DNA of 64,000 nucleotides from assembly GCF_014280435.1 (NCBI RefSeq), contig NZ_CP060388.1, positions 2,927,501 through 2,991,500 on the forward strand, written 5' to 3'. The notes beneath the pieces were generated by a model. That model was given only the letters and a program-made list of their open reading frames with translations. It did no database searches and was not told the DNA's origin. This stretch comes from Sphingobium sp. KCTC 72723. Lineage in GTDB: Bacteria > Pseudomonadota > Alphaproteobacteria > Sphingomonadales > Sphingomonadaceae. The translations under genes and the position numbers were made by a program. Positions 24,077 through 33,083 of this stretch are shown one piece after another. The stretch's first letter is position 1, and each line of letters opens with the position of its first letter.

Positions 24077-25180
24077 TCAGGCTGCTTTGCGGCGTTTCGG
24101 TACGGTTGCTGCGCGCCCTACCGGAACAGCCAGGCCAAGATGCCCGCGCAGCGTGTCGGCCTCGTAATCGCGCCGGAAGAGATCGCGATCCTGAAGGATA
24201 GGCACGACTTCGCTCACGAAACGGTCAAACTGGCTGGGGTGACCCAGATGAACATTCACACCATCAAGCGCCCGTCCTTCGAACCAACGTTATATTTCAT
24301 CGGCGACCGTCTGTGCCGACCCGACAAAAGGACTGCCGCGCCCGGCGCGCAAACGCTCGACCGTCTGGCGAAGCGCCAACCCTTCGCCGATGGCCAGATC
24401 AGTGATCTTCTTGGCCTGCGTATAGAAGCTGCTCTTGGCATATTCGAGCGACTCGATCGGGAAGGCGGCGTCGGAATCGTAGCGGCGGAAGTCATGCCAG
24501 CCGAACGGGCGACCGAATTCGGCCAGCGCCTGATCGAAACTCTGGTCGAGCGACTGATAGTGACGTTCAATGTCCCGCGTCTGATCGTCAGTGTCGCCAA
24601 CGATGACCGAAAAGCCGGGCAGGATGACGATCTGGTCGGGATCACGGTCCCGGCGCGCAGCCCGGCCTTTGAGATCCGCGTAGAAGGCTTACCCCTGTTC
24701 GATCGTCGCTGCGTGGGTGAAGATCGCATCAGCGATGGAGGCACCGAGATGGCGTCCCTGGTCGCTGTCGCCTGCCTGGAAGATGACCGGTTCGCCCTGG
24801 GGTGACCGCTGGATATTGAGTGGCCCCACGACCTGGAAGAATTCGCCCCGATGATCCAGCCGGTGCAGCTTGCCGGGATCGAGAAACTGGCCGGTCGCGC
24901 GATCGCGTATCAGCGCGCCATCCTCCCATGAGGACCACAGGCTGCGTGCTACGTCGAGAAATTCGACCGCGCGACGATAGCGCGTATCATAGTCGAAATG
25001 TTCGGGCTGACTGAAATTGCCCGCTGTCCCGGCATCGCCGCTGGTGACGACATTCCAGCCTGCACGGCCCTTGCTGATAAGGTCGAGCGATGCGAAGCGA
25101 CGCGCAAGATTGAACGGATCATTATAAGAGGTGGTGAGCGTCCCAACCAAACCGATCTTGCTGGTCGCCATGGGCGATGG
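24077..25180 (-). pseudogene. NtaA/SnaA/DszA-type FMN-dependent monooxygenase, truncated and interrupted
   Basis: One minus-strand frame encodes [19 protein letters not shown], then AGWNVVTS and [11 protein letters not shown], the signature segments of flavin-dependent nitrilotriacetate/sulfur-compound monooxygenases. The first roughly 90 residues are absent. Two in-frame TAA codons interrupt it: at 24691-24689 (between EQG and AFYADLKG) and at 24292-24290 (between ADEI and RWFEGRAL). Frame is preserved through both, ending at 24077. Upstream, at about 25165-25185, the sequence passes directly into a solute-binding-protein gene in another frame, so a deletion joined the two genes. Such enzymes need a flavin reductase and typically serve sulfonate or sulfur scavenging. 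Confidence 0.75.
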
Positions 25181-25490
25181 CGATCTCGCGGAAGCTTTGT
25201 ATGGTGGAAGCGGCTGCAAAGATGGGCGGCATTTCGCTCATGCCGCCATAGTCGAGCGAGCCGCCATTCAGCGCCTCTATCACCAGATGACCGGACTGAA
25301 ATTCGCTATAATGCAGATCGAAGCCTTCCGGTCTGATCCCTGCCGCCTTGAACAGAAGGCGTGTGTCACCTTCGCCCTTGCCCGTAATGGACACACGCAA
25401 CCGGAGCCGACCACGCTGGCCGCGACAACAGCTGGCGAGCATCAGGCCGGCCGCTGCCCCGGCACCCAGAAATTGGCGTCTCGGCCACAT
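25122..25490 (-). pseudogene. Sulfonate/nitrate-type ABC solute-binding protein, N-terminal fragment
   Basis: It starts MWPRRQFLGAGAAAGLMLASC, combining a Tat-like RR and a lipobox (LASC). The body shows KGEGDTRLLFKAAGI and [19 protein letters not shown], typical of SsuA/TauA-like periplasmic binding proteins (NMT1 family). After REIAIAHGD (about 25165-25185) the homology ends and the frame runs out at 25122 through the monooxygenase sequence in the wrong frame. About two thirds of the protein is missing, so binding is not possible. Together with the next gene this is the scar of a lost sulfonate uptake-and-cleavage operon. Confidence 0.7.
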
Positions 25491-25491
25491 A

Positions 25492-25629
25492 TCAGCGCCT
25501 CGCCTCGCCCCTCTGACCTGGCTCGACGCCACGCTCGAACAGGATCACGTTGGGATCGCGCAGAAATTCGCGACGTGTCGCCTCGCGAATGCGTTGCCAG
25601 CTCGCTCCCAAAAAATGCAACAAAGCCAT
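25492..25629 (-). CDS. Small ORF (45 aa) at the head of the broken sulfonate operon
   Basis: ATG 25629 to TGA 25494-25492. The product is basic and includes SWQRIREATRREFLRDPNVI, with no signal or membrane segment. Its stop precedes the solute-binding-protein start by one base, which suggests a leader gene of the same transcript. I do not recognise a family; it may be a genuine small protein or the tail of another deleted gene. Confidence 0.35.
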   Translation of the reverse strand: MALLHFLGASWQRIREATRREFLRDPNVILFERGVEPGQRGEARR

Positions 25630-25728
25630 GTTCGTCCTTCATCGGTACGGATAAAGTCTTTATCTATTTCATCAGTAGAGATAAGTCTCACAAGCATTGT
25701 TGTGGCTAATATTAGAAATGCTTGATCC

Positions 25729-27079
25729 ATGATGAAGGTCGATCATGCCGCTATCGTAGGCGGTGGTTTCAGCGGTACGCTTATGGCGATAAACCTGCTG
25801 CGCTACGGTGCCCTTAACGTGACGGTCATCGAACGTGATTTGAATCGACTGGGGCGCGGGCTTGCCTATGGTGCCGCGCAAGCGGAGCATATCCTTAATG
25901 TGCGCGCCGCCAATATGAGCGCCTCCCGATCAGCCCGGTCATTTTGTTGACTGGCTGACGCGGCAATGCCTCGGACAGGAAAGCAGTTTTGCAACGCGCC
26001 GCGATTATGGTGCCTATCTTTGCGCGATGCTGGAAGACGCGCGTCGCCTTGCGGGAAACCGGCTGACCGTTCTGAGTGACGAGGCAATTGATTTGAGGCT
26101 CGACCGGGATGGCGTGCGGCTGGAATTGCTTTCGGGGAAGATCGTCGCAGCAGACAGCGTCATCATTGCGCCAGGCAATTTGCCACCCCATGGCCTGCCC
26201 GCACTGGCTGGTCTCCATCGCCCTGCTTATGCGGATGATCCATCGGCCGCAGATCTGGCCGAGGGATTGACCGACACGGATAGTATTTTGTTGTTGGGTA
26301 GCGGGCTAACGGCGGTAGATTGTGCGCTCAGCCTGGACAGCGCTGGCTTCAAGGGGCGGATCATTGCGCTATCGCGGCGGGGGCTGGCACCGCAAAGTCA
26401 CGCGCCGACGCCGCCCTTTGCGTCGTGCCGGGAGCGACCGCAAGGGAGTCTGTCCATGCGGGTACGCAGCGTGCGCCGCCGTGCGGACGAGATCGGCTGG
26501 CGCAATGCGGTCGATGAACTGCGTCCGTTCACGCCCGACATGTGGCGCGCCGCATCGCTTGCCGAACGTGAGCGCTTCCTTCGCCATCTGCGTCCCTATT
26601 GGGACGTCCACCGTCATCGCATCGCACCACCTGTCGCTTCACGGCTTAAGGCGATGCAGGAACAAGGAAGGCTGGACATACGCGCTGCGAAGATAAAGAC
26701 GGCCTCGCTCCAAAACGGCGCGATCGCGGTCGATATAGGCGATCGCGGAAAGGAGGGGACCGAACGGCTTACAGTTGCCCGCGTGGTCAATTGTACAGGC
26801 CCACTTGGCGACCTGCGCCGGACGAGCGATCCGCTGTTGCAAAATCTTTTCCTGCGCGGCGCGATCCGTCCCGATCAGTTGACCATCGGCATTGATGTAG
26901 ACCAGCAGTGCCGTGCGATAGCGCGCAGCGGATCGGCACAGAATCGGTTGTTTGTGGTTGGTCCTATGACGCGCGGTGCGCATTGGGAAATCGTCGCGGT
27001 GCCGGATATCCGGCGACAGGTATGGACTCTTGCGCGGCACATCACCGGTGCGCATTGGGTCGAGGCCGAAGGACTGTAA
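25729..27079 (+). pseudogene. FAD/NAD(P)-binding protein (YdhS-like) with a frameshift
   Basis: The N-terminal part (25729-25950) has the dinucleotide-binding motif AIVGGGFSGTLMAINLL, the ERD acidic end and GRGLAYGAA. It breaks at about 25920-25930 (ANMSAS, then SARSFC and a stop). Homologous sequence resumes in the next frame with DQPGHFVDWL and continues to 27079 through the second motif LLLGSGLTAVDCALSL, SRRGLAP and VVNCTGP. The shift from frame 1 to frame 2 equals one inserted or two lost bases. Restored, the protein is about 449 aa, normal for this FAD-NAD(P)-binding family. It lies divergent from the broken sulfonate operon. Confidence 0.75.
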
Positions 27080-27371
27080 AATCCGTTGTTGGTCGTTGAG
27101 TTGATCGAACGGCTTTCCTTCCCTTGAGGCTTTGTCCATTCTGGGTAGCCGTGCGCAGCCCATCAAGTTGACCGATATCACGAACCATAGGCGCTAGATC
27201 ATCTATGGGATCAGCGAGCAGTTCTCACCTGCTATAACCTCAAGCTATGTCCCGCGCAGATCGGCCAGATTGCCGAACAGGACATAAGGGCGAATATGGC
27301 GACTTCATTTTATGGCCTGTGTGCTGAAATCGGCTCCATCCGGTTTTAGGATACATCGTCAAGGAGTTGCC
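27080..27371. other. Non-coding gap before the dehydroshikimate dehydratase
   Basis: No gene is supported. A short minus-strand open stretch at 27303-27243 ends in a stop, but I cannot assign it. AAGGAG at 27361-27366 is the ribosome site of the next gene. Confidence 0.5.
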
Positions 27372-29270
27372 ATGTCCCCCGTCCGATCCCGGAACGCAAT
27401 TGCCACTGTATCGCTTCGAGGGACGTTGGAAGAGAAGTTGAAGGCTGCGGCTGCTGCCGGATTCGCTGGCGTCGAGATTTTCGAGAATGATCTGGTTGGG
27501 TCCATGCTTGCGCCGCGTGATGTACGCGCCATGCTGGACGATCTGGGCCTCGCCTGCCTGCTCTACCAGCCATTCCGAGATTTCGAAGGAATGCCGGGCG
27601 ATCTGCGCCGCCGGGCCTTTGATCGGGCGCATGCCAAGTTCGACTTGATGGATGCACTTGGCGCAGATCGTGTCCTGTTCTGTTCCAACTGTCATGTTGG
27701 CGCGCTGGGCGACCGTCAGCAAATTGTGGATGATTTCCACGAACTGGGCTCTATCGCGCAGGAGCGCGACATAATCGTGGGCTATGAAGCATTGGCCTGG
27801 GGGCAGCATGTGAACGATCATCGCGATGCCTGGGCGATCGTGAAGGCCGTCGACCATCCTAATATCGGCATCATCCTCGACAGCTTTCATTCGCTATCTC
27901 GCAAGATCCCGAGCGAAAGCATCCGTGATATAACTGGCGACAAGATCGCCTTCGTCCAATTGGCCGACGCGCCGCTGCTGGAGATGGACCTGCTTTATTG
28001 GAGCCGTCATTTCCGTAACTTGCCGGGCCAGGGTGGGCTGGATATAGTGGGTTATGTCGCGGAGATACTGCGCACCGGCTATGACGGGCCGTTGAGTCTG
28101 GAAATTTTCAACGACCGCTTTCGCTCCAATGCCGCTCGAATGGTGGCGGAGGATGGGTGCCGTTCGCTTGACTATGTGCGTGATGCAGCCAAGCGTCTGA
28201 TAGACCAGCCGACCGACATGCCTGCGCCACAGCCGGTATTGGGCGCCGAGTTTGTCGAGTTCACTGCCGATGGCAGCGATGTCGCGCGACTGGGTCGTAG
28301 TTTCGCCGCGTTGGGCTTTACCCCGGTTGGCCAGCACCGACACAAAAAAGTGACGCGCTGGCGGCAGGGTGGCGTCAATCTCGTCATCAACGCTGAACCC
28401 AAGGGGTTTGCCGCCGCTTATCACGCGGCCCAGGGGACGGCGATCTGCGCGATTGGGATACGAGTAAAGGACAAGGCCGCCGTGCTGACGCGCGCGGCGG
28501 CGCTGGGAATCAAGGCCTATAGTCCAGAAGGGCGGCCAGGCCGTCTGGCCATGCCGGCTTTGCGGGGTGTCGGCGGCAGCCTGGTCTACCTGATCGACGC
28601 GGATGAGGTGGAAGGATTGTGGGCGCGCGAATTCCAGGTTGCGCGCGTAGACGATGGCGAAGTCGGGTCGGATGTGCGCGGCATCGATCATCTGGCCGCC
28701 GTGGTTCATAATGACGAATTTATGTCCTGGCAGCTTTACTGGCGGGCGCTGTTCGGGCTGGAGGCGCGCGCAGCGCAGGATGTGATCGACCCTTCCGGTC
28801 TGGTCCATAGCCAAGCGCTGCAATCGGACGATGGGGCTTTCCGGGTGACGATCAACGCATCGGATGCGCGCGAAACTTTGTCCTCCCGTTTTCTCGACCA
28901 TGGTATCGGCGGCGGATATCAGCATGTCGCGCTGACGACCGACGATATATTTGCGACTGCGGAAGCGTTGCGGGACCGGGAGGCGGCAATGCTGGACATA
29001 CCTTCCAACTATTATGATGATCTCGCCGCCCGCTTCGGCTTCGAACCTGAGTTGATCGCGCGCATGGCCGAATTTGGCATTCTTTATGACGAGGATGTTG
29101 ATGGTGCAGGCTTCTGGCAGATGTACAGTCGCGCCTTCGATAAGCTGTTCTTCTTCGAATTCGTCCAGCGGGCCGAGGGCTATGCCGGTTTTGGCGCGCC
29201 CAATGCCGGGGTGCGACTGACGGCGCAAAACCGCTTTCGACCAGAAACGACACCTGCGGCGATCCTGTAG
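27372..29270 (+). CDS. quiC1: 3-Dehydroshikimate dehydratase fused to an HPPD-like domain (QuiC1 type)
   Basis: 632 aa from ATG 27372, with AAGGAG six bases upstream. Residues 1 to about 280 form a xylose-isomerase-like TIM barrel (FAGVEIFEND, metal ligands in GYEALAW, GIILDSFHSL and LSLEIFND). Residues about 290-620 are a VOC/4-hydroxyphenylpyruvate-dioxygenase-like part (GIDHLAAVVHNDE, GGGYQHVALTTDDI, KLFFFEFVQR). This fusion is the bacterial QuiC1 dehydroshikimate dehydratase, which turns 3-dehydroshikimate into protocatechuate. It is divergent from the porin, shikimate dehydrogenase, MFS and LysR genes. Together they form a quinate/shikimate utilisation locus; the protocatechuate ring-cleavage genes are not in the window. 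Confidence 0.9.
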   Translation: MSPVRSRNAIATVSLRGTLEEKLKAAAAAGFAGVEIFENDLVGSMLAPRDVRAMLDDLGLACLLYQPFRDFEGMPGDLRRRAFDRAHAKFDLMDALGADRVLFCSNCHVGALGDRQQIVDDFHELGSIAQERDIIVGYEALAWGQHVNDHRDAWAIVKAVDHPNIGIILDSFHSLSRKIPSESIRDITGDKIAFVQLADAPLLEMDLLYWSRHFRNLPGQGGLDIVGYVAEILRTGYDGPLSLEIFNDRFRSNAARMVAEDGCRSLDYVRDAAKRLIDQPTDMPAPQPVLGAEFVEFTADGSDVARLGRSFAALGFTPVGQHRHKKVTRWRQGGVNLVINAEPKGFAAAYHAAQGTAICAIGIRVKDKAAVLTRAAALGIKAYSPEGRPGRLAMPALRGVGGSLVYLIDADEVEGLWAREFQVARVDDGEVGSDVRGIDHLAAVVHNDEFMSWQLYWRALFGLEARAAQDVIDPSGLVHSQALQSDDGAFRVTINASDARETLSSRFLDHGIGGGYQHVALTTDDIFATAEALRDREAAMLDIPSNYYDDLAARFGFEPELIARMAEFGILYDEDVDGAGFWQMYSRAFDKLFFFEFVQRAEGYAGFGAPNAGVRLTAQNRFRPETTPAAIL

Positions 29271-29355
29271 GAGAAGGGCCGATGACCGTCACATAGGCTG
29301 TATATCGCCTTTGCCCGGACTGGTTTTGCAAAACAACAGATAGTCTAACCGCCGC

Positions 29356-30654
29356 CTACAGTATGACCTTGATCGTCGCGCCCGCCACCAGCGCGTCGGG
29401 ATAAATGTTGGTCGCCCCGACACGGTGGACATATTGCAGGTTTGGCCGCACCAACAATTGGCGGCTTGCCTGCCAGCCGTAGAATATTTCTCCGCTGACC
29501 TCATAGGTCTGGGCTGCGATATTCTGGCCCAACCACGCCTGATCGCGCTGACGGTCGGTGATGTGCGGATTGACTCTTGCATAGACGAGACCGAGGCCGA
29601 AATTGTCGCGCGGGCGATCGTCCCACAGACCGCGCGCGACGAAACCGCCGCTGACGAAGGTGCGCACCCTTGCGGTATGGTGATCCGATAATGTGAACGT
29701 ACCGAACAGACTGAGGCCCCTTTCGCCCGGTCCGAAACGGATGATCATCTTTTCCGCCATAGTCCAGGCGCTCCATCGTTCCTGACGCATCGCCGGAGCG
29801 AGGCCGGACAGGGCATAGCTGTCGCCATTCACATCATCGCGTACATCGGCGCGGTTCGTCGTGTCGATCAGCCCCCCGATACGGAACAGGCCGGGCAATC
29901 CGTCTGGCTGCTGTCCCGTTTTCCAACCCAGTTCCACCGGCAGGACGAAACTGTCGAAGCGCGGGGCGATCTTCCATCCCGCACCGGTTTGAGCGCGAAA
30001 GGCATTCACTTCGAACCCTGCAACCGTGAAGGTCAGATTCGGCGTGATATTCTGCCGGACGCGCAGGCCCCAGCGCGGGATCGGAAAGCCTGAAAAGCCG
30101 CTATTGTAGAAAAGCGTGGTGGGCCGTGGGCAGAAGGCGAAATTCTGAAACTGACAGCCGCTAGGCAAGGTCGCGAAGTCATCGCCCGTATGATAAAGGC
30201 CGAATTTCAGCGCGGTTCTGCCACCGTTTAGCTTCTGTTCGTAGCTCAGTTCCGCCGGTCGCAGATCCTGCCCGCCACCGAATAATTCCTGCACCTCGAA
30301 CAGGTTGCCGAGGCGCGTTGCGGTCAGATCCTCCCCCTTGCGGTGGATGATCGTGGCGATCAGCTTACCACCGTTCAGGCCGAACGCCTTGCCGGTGTCG
30401 ATCGCGGCGGAGGCGAGCAATTGTTGGGTATAGGCCGCGCCGCCATCGCGCCCGCCGGTGATGGACGTTGTGCTTTCAGAGACATAGGAGAAGGTCAGGT
30501 CGATGCCCTTGTCACGCAACTGCGCGCGCCAACCAGGTTTGTCCGTTGCGACGGGCGGCGGCGGCGTCTGGGGACCGGCGGGCGGCCCTTGCAATTGCGT
30601 CGCGTCCGCGACGGGTAGCGCAACGACGATGGCGGGCGGCGCGTCGGCGATCAT
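29356..30654 (-). CDS. OprB-family porin-like outer-membrane protein
   Basis: 432 aa from ATG 30654. Porin features include WRAQLRDKGIDLTFSYVSE, repeated amphipathic strands, EVQELFGGGQDLRPAELSYEQ and a final beta-strand (ATIKVIL). It resembles carbohydrate-selective OprB porins and would let quinate or shikimate through the outer membrane. The start overlaps the stop of the shikimate dehydrogenase gene (ATGA), so the two are coupled. The N-terminus (MIADAPPAIVVALPVADA, then a Pro-rich segment) is a poor signal peptide with no n-region charge and a short h-region. Either secretion is unusual or the original signal was lost when the genes became joined. Confidence 0.8.
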   Translation of the reverse strand: MIADAPPAIVVALPVADATQLQGPPAGPQTPPPPVATDKPGWRAQLRDKGIDLTFSYVSESTTSITGGRDGGAAYTQQLLASAAIDTGKAFGLNGGKLIATIIHRKGEDLTATRLGNLFEVQELFGGGQDLRPAELSYEQKLNGGRTALKFGLYHTGDDFATLPSGCQFQNFAFCPRPTTLFYNSGFSGFPIPRWGLRVRQNITPNLTFTVAGFEVNAFRAQTGAGWKIAPRFDSFVLPVELGWKTGQQPDGLPGLFRIGGLIDTTNRADVRDDVNGDSYALSGLAPAMRQERWSAWTMAEKMIIRFGPGERGLSLFGTFTLSDHHTARVRTFVSGGFVARGLWDDRPRDNFGLGLVYARVNPHITDRQRDQAWLGQNIAAQTYEVSGEIFYGWQASRQLLVRPNLQYVHRVGATNIYPDALVAGATIKVIL

Positions 30655-31547
30655 GCGGTGACCTTTGCGTCGCAGGCGCGGGCGAAATTGCGAAGCATCC
30701 GTGCTGCATCCGGCTCGACCCCAGTGAACAGGGCAAAGGCATGGGCCGCCTGCATGACTGCCATGCCACCGCCGTTCAAGGTCGCGCAGCCCTTCGCCGC
30801 GGCGGCCTGAAGCACCTGCGTCTCCAGCGGGAAATAGATGATGTCGGACACCCATTGATCGGGCGTCAGCAGGGCAGGATCGAAGGGCAGGCCGGGATGG
30901 CTGAGCATCCCGATCGGCGAACATTGCACGATCCCGTCTGCGCCTGGTATGGCGTCTGCGGCGGACATGGCGGTTATCACCTGTGCATCTGGGAACAGCG
31001 CGCCTAACCGATCGGCAAGCGCGGCGGAACGGTCCGGCGCGGGATCGACGATCGTCAATATCTGCGCGCCAAGGTCAAGATGGGCATAGCCCACCGCGGC
31101 CGCCGCGCCGCCCGCACCGATCAGTGCGATCTTTGAACGGCGTCGCTCCCCCAGGCCAGCCAGATAATGGGCGCGATAGCCCGACCAGTCCGTATTGTCG
31201 CCATGGCGCTTGCCGTCGCGAAACAGGATGGTGTTGACAGCGCCCAGGGCGCGAGCCGCATCGGACAGGCTGTCGAGCAGCGGGATCACGGCCTGCTTGA
31301 ACGGATGGGTGACGTTGATACCGTTAAATCCCATGGCCGCCTGCATGTTAAGTAATCCAGGCAGTCCGTCGAGGTCATAGCCCATCACTTGGCCATCAAG
31401 GATGCGATAGACCATGGGCAAACCCAACGCGCGTGCTTCGCCTTCGTGCATTTCCGGGCTGCGCGATCCGGCGATACCGCTGCCGATCAGGCCGCACAGA
31501 ATAGATGCGAAGGGTCGGCCCGTATCGGACACGGGTTGCTGCAACAT
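30651..31547 (-). CDS. Shikimate/quinate dehydrogenase (AroE family), catabolic
   Basis: 298 aa with the substrate motif SRSPEMHE, the catalytic Lys in NVTHPFKQ, the Asp in DNTDWSGY and the cofactor motif GAGGAAAA. It oxidises shikimate or quinate to the 3-dehydro compound. The setting beside QuiC1, a porin and an aromatic-acid transporter makes it a catabolic paralogue rather than the biosynthetic AroE. AAGGA lies upstream of ATG 31547. Its neighbours are the MFS gene upstream (28 nt gap) and the porin downstream (overlap). Confidence 0.92.
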   Translation of the reverse strand: MLQQPVSDTGRPFASILCGLIGSGIAGSRSPEMHEGEARALGLPMVYRILDGQVMGYDLDGLPGLLNMQAAMGFNGINVTHPFKQAVIPLLDSLSDAARALGAVNTILFRDGKRHGDNTDWSGYRAHYLAGLGERRRSKIALIGAGGAAAAVGYAHLDLGAQILTIVDPAPDRSAALADRLGALFPDAQVITAMSAADAIPGADGIVQCSPIGMLSHPGLPFDPALLTPDQWVSDIIYFPLETQVLQAAAAKGCATLNGGGMAVMQAAHAFALFTGVEPDAARMLRNFARACDAKVTA

Positions 31548-31575
31548 AATGATGGTCCTTGACGGGAGAAGGGTG

Positions 31576-32946
31576 TCAGTCTGCCTTGGGCAAGCGGATG
31601 AGCGAGGCGCAGATCCCGGCCAGTACGACGGGCACCGCGAATATCCCGAAGATCATCGACAGCGACACTTTGGCTGCGAGGAGAAAGCCACCCAGCATCG
31701 GGCCGATGACCGCGCCGATCCTGCCCACACCCATGGCCCAGCCGATACCGGTGCCGCGCGCTTCGGGTGGATAGAGGCTGGCAGCGAGCGGATAGCAGCC
31801 GTTGAAGCCGCCCTGCACGAATACGCCGATCAGGAAGGCAGTGCCCAACGTCGCGGCGAGCGGCATTGCGACCGATCCGAAGATGGTCAGCGCAGCGGCG
31901 GCAAGCACCATATAGATCAGGATCAGGCGGCGCAGGTCGAAGCGCATGGCGACAAGGCCGATTGAGGAAGTGCCGATGAACGCGCCGACATTGTATATCG
32001 CGCCGGCATAGATGGCGTCCTTGGCCGGCAGGCCGGCTTCCACCGCGAGTTTGGGAATCCAGCTGATGACGAAATAGAGGGTCATGAAGCTGAAGGTGAT
32101 CGCCAACCAGAGCAGGATGGTGCTGGCGGCGCGGCCTTCGGTCAGCAAGCCGCGAACTCCAGCATGGCGCGCTTCGCTGACATGCTGTGGGGGAAGCATA
32201 TCGAGTTGCGGTTGGCCAATCGAGGCGAGCAGCCTATTGGCTTTTTGCAGCGCTCCCTTGGGTTGGCGGGTCAGCAGGAAGGCGATGGATTCGGGGAGAA
32301 GAAGCCAGACGAGCGGGATGGCGATGGCACAAAGGATGGCCGCCCCAAGCAGCATTGCCTGCCAGCCATAGGTCGGCAGATGGCTGGCGACGATGAAACC
32401 AGTGAGCGTTGCGCCGACAGGATAGCCGGCCTGGAGAAAACCGACCGCAAAAGTGCGGTGTCTTTCCGGAGCATATTCGGCGGTCAGGGCGGCCATGCTG
32501 GCCAGTACCGTGCCAATGCCGATGCCGACAATGAAGCGGCTGGCGATCAGTTCGCCAATGGATGTCGCGACGCCAGATCCGAACATCGCGGCGGTCATCA
32601 TCATGAGTGAGGCGAGGATCAGTTTTCGCCGGCCGAATCGATCGGCGAGCGGGGCGATGAGCAGGCCGCCCGCGGCCATGCCCGCCAGCCCCGCGCTGAA
32701 CACCACGCCCAGGCTTTCGGGGCTGACCTGCCAGTCGCTCGACAGTGCCGGGGCAATGTAAGAGAGGATGAGCACGTCCATGCCGTCGAGCATGTTAAGG
32801 ATGAAACAGGTGGCAACGACCAGTATCTGCCGCGCGGTCCATTGATTATCCGATGGCTGGACCGAACCATTTTCCACGGTAACATAGGGCCGAACCGACA
32901 CGGTGCCGCTGGCAGAATAGCTGGCCATCGAAGAAACGCCTTTCAT
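31576..32946 (-). CDS. MFS transporter, aromatic acid:H+ symporter family (PcaK/shikimate type)
   Basis: 456 aa, 12 membrane helices. TM1 carries LDGMDVLILSYIAPAL with the DG-x-D motif of the AAHS family, followed by the loop LADRFGRRKLIL and the later GWAMGVGRIGAVIGP. AAHS carriers bring in protocatechuate, 4-hydroxybenzoate, shikimate or quinate with protons. Its position between the LysR regulator and the shikimate dehydrogenase supports shikimate or quinate. M1 (32946) abuts GAGAGG with no spacing, so M7 (ATG 32928) is an alternative start. Confidence 0.9.
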   Translation of the reverse strand: MKGVSSMASYSASGTVSVRPYVTVENGSVQPSDNQWTARQILVVATCFILNMLDGMDVLILSYIAPALSSDWQVSPESLGVVFSAGLAGMAAGGLLIAPLADRFGRRKLILASLMMMTAAMFGSGVATSIGELIASRFIVGIGIGTVLASMAALTAEYAPERHRTFAVGFLQAGYPVGATLTGFIVASHLPTYGWQAMLLGAAILCAIAIPLVWLLLPESIAFLLTRQPKGALQKANRLLASIGQPQLDMLPPQHVSEARHAGVRGLLTEGRAASTILLWLAITFSFMTLYFVISWIPKLAVEAGLPAKDAIYAGAIYNVGAFIGTSSIGLVAMRFDLRRLILIYMVLAAAALTIFGSVAMPLAATLGTAFLIGVFVQGGFNGCYPLAASLYPPEARGTGIGWAMGVGRIGAVIGPMLGGFLLAAKVSLSMIFGIFAVPVVLAGICASLIRLPKAD

Positions 32947-33083
32947 CCTCTCAGGGGCAAATCATGCCCCGTCGTACGAACCAACCCGGTGTCCTGTCTG
33001 GTTCTATTCTGCGGGTAGGGCCATCATGTTGCGAACGATCCTTGCTTTCCAGCGTCCTAAACGCGCTTTCCAATGCCTTTATG

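Noticed and set aside
23301..24691. Stop-codon reassignment (TAA read as Gln)
   Set aside because: Intact genes throughout the window end at TAA, TAG and TGA at expected lengths, so local pseudogenes are a better explanation.
24017..24805. 262-codon plus-strand frame in the decayed region
   Set aside because: Its translation has no family features, while the minus strand reads as a flavin monooxygenase with known motifs.
25900..25940. Programmed ribosomal frameshift in the FAD/NAD(P)-binding gene
   Set aside because: No slippery heptamer with a following structure is seen, and adjacent genes are also broken.
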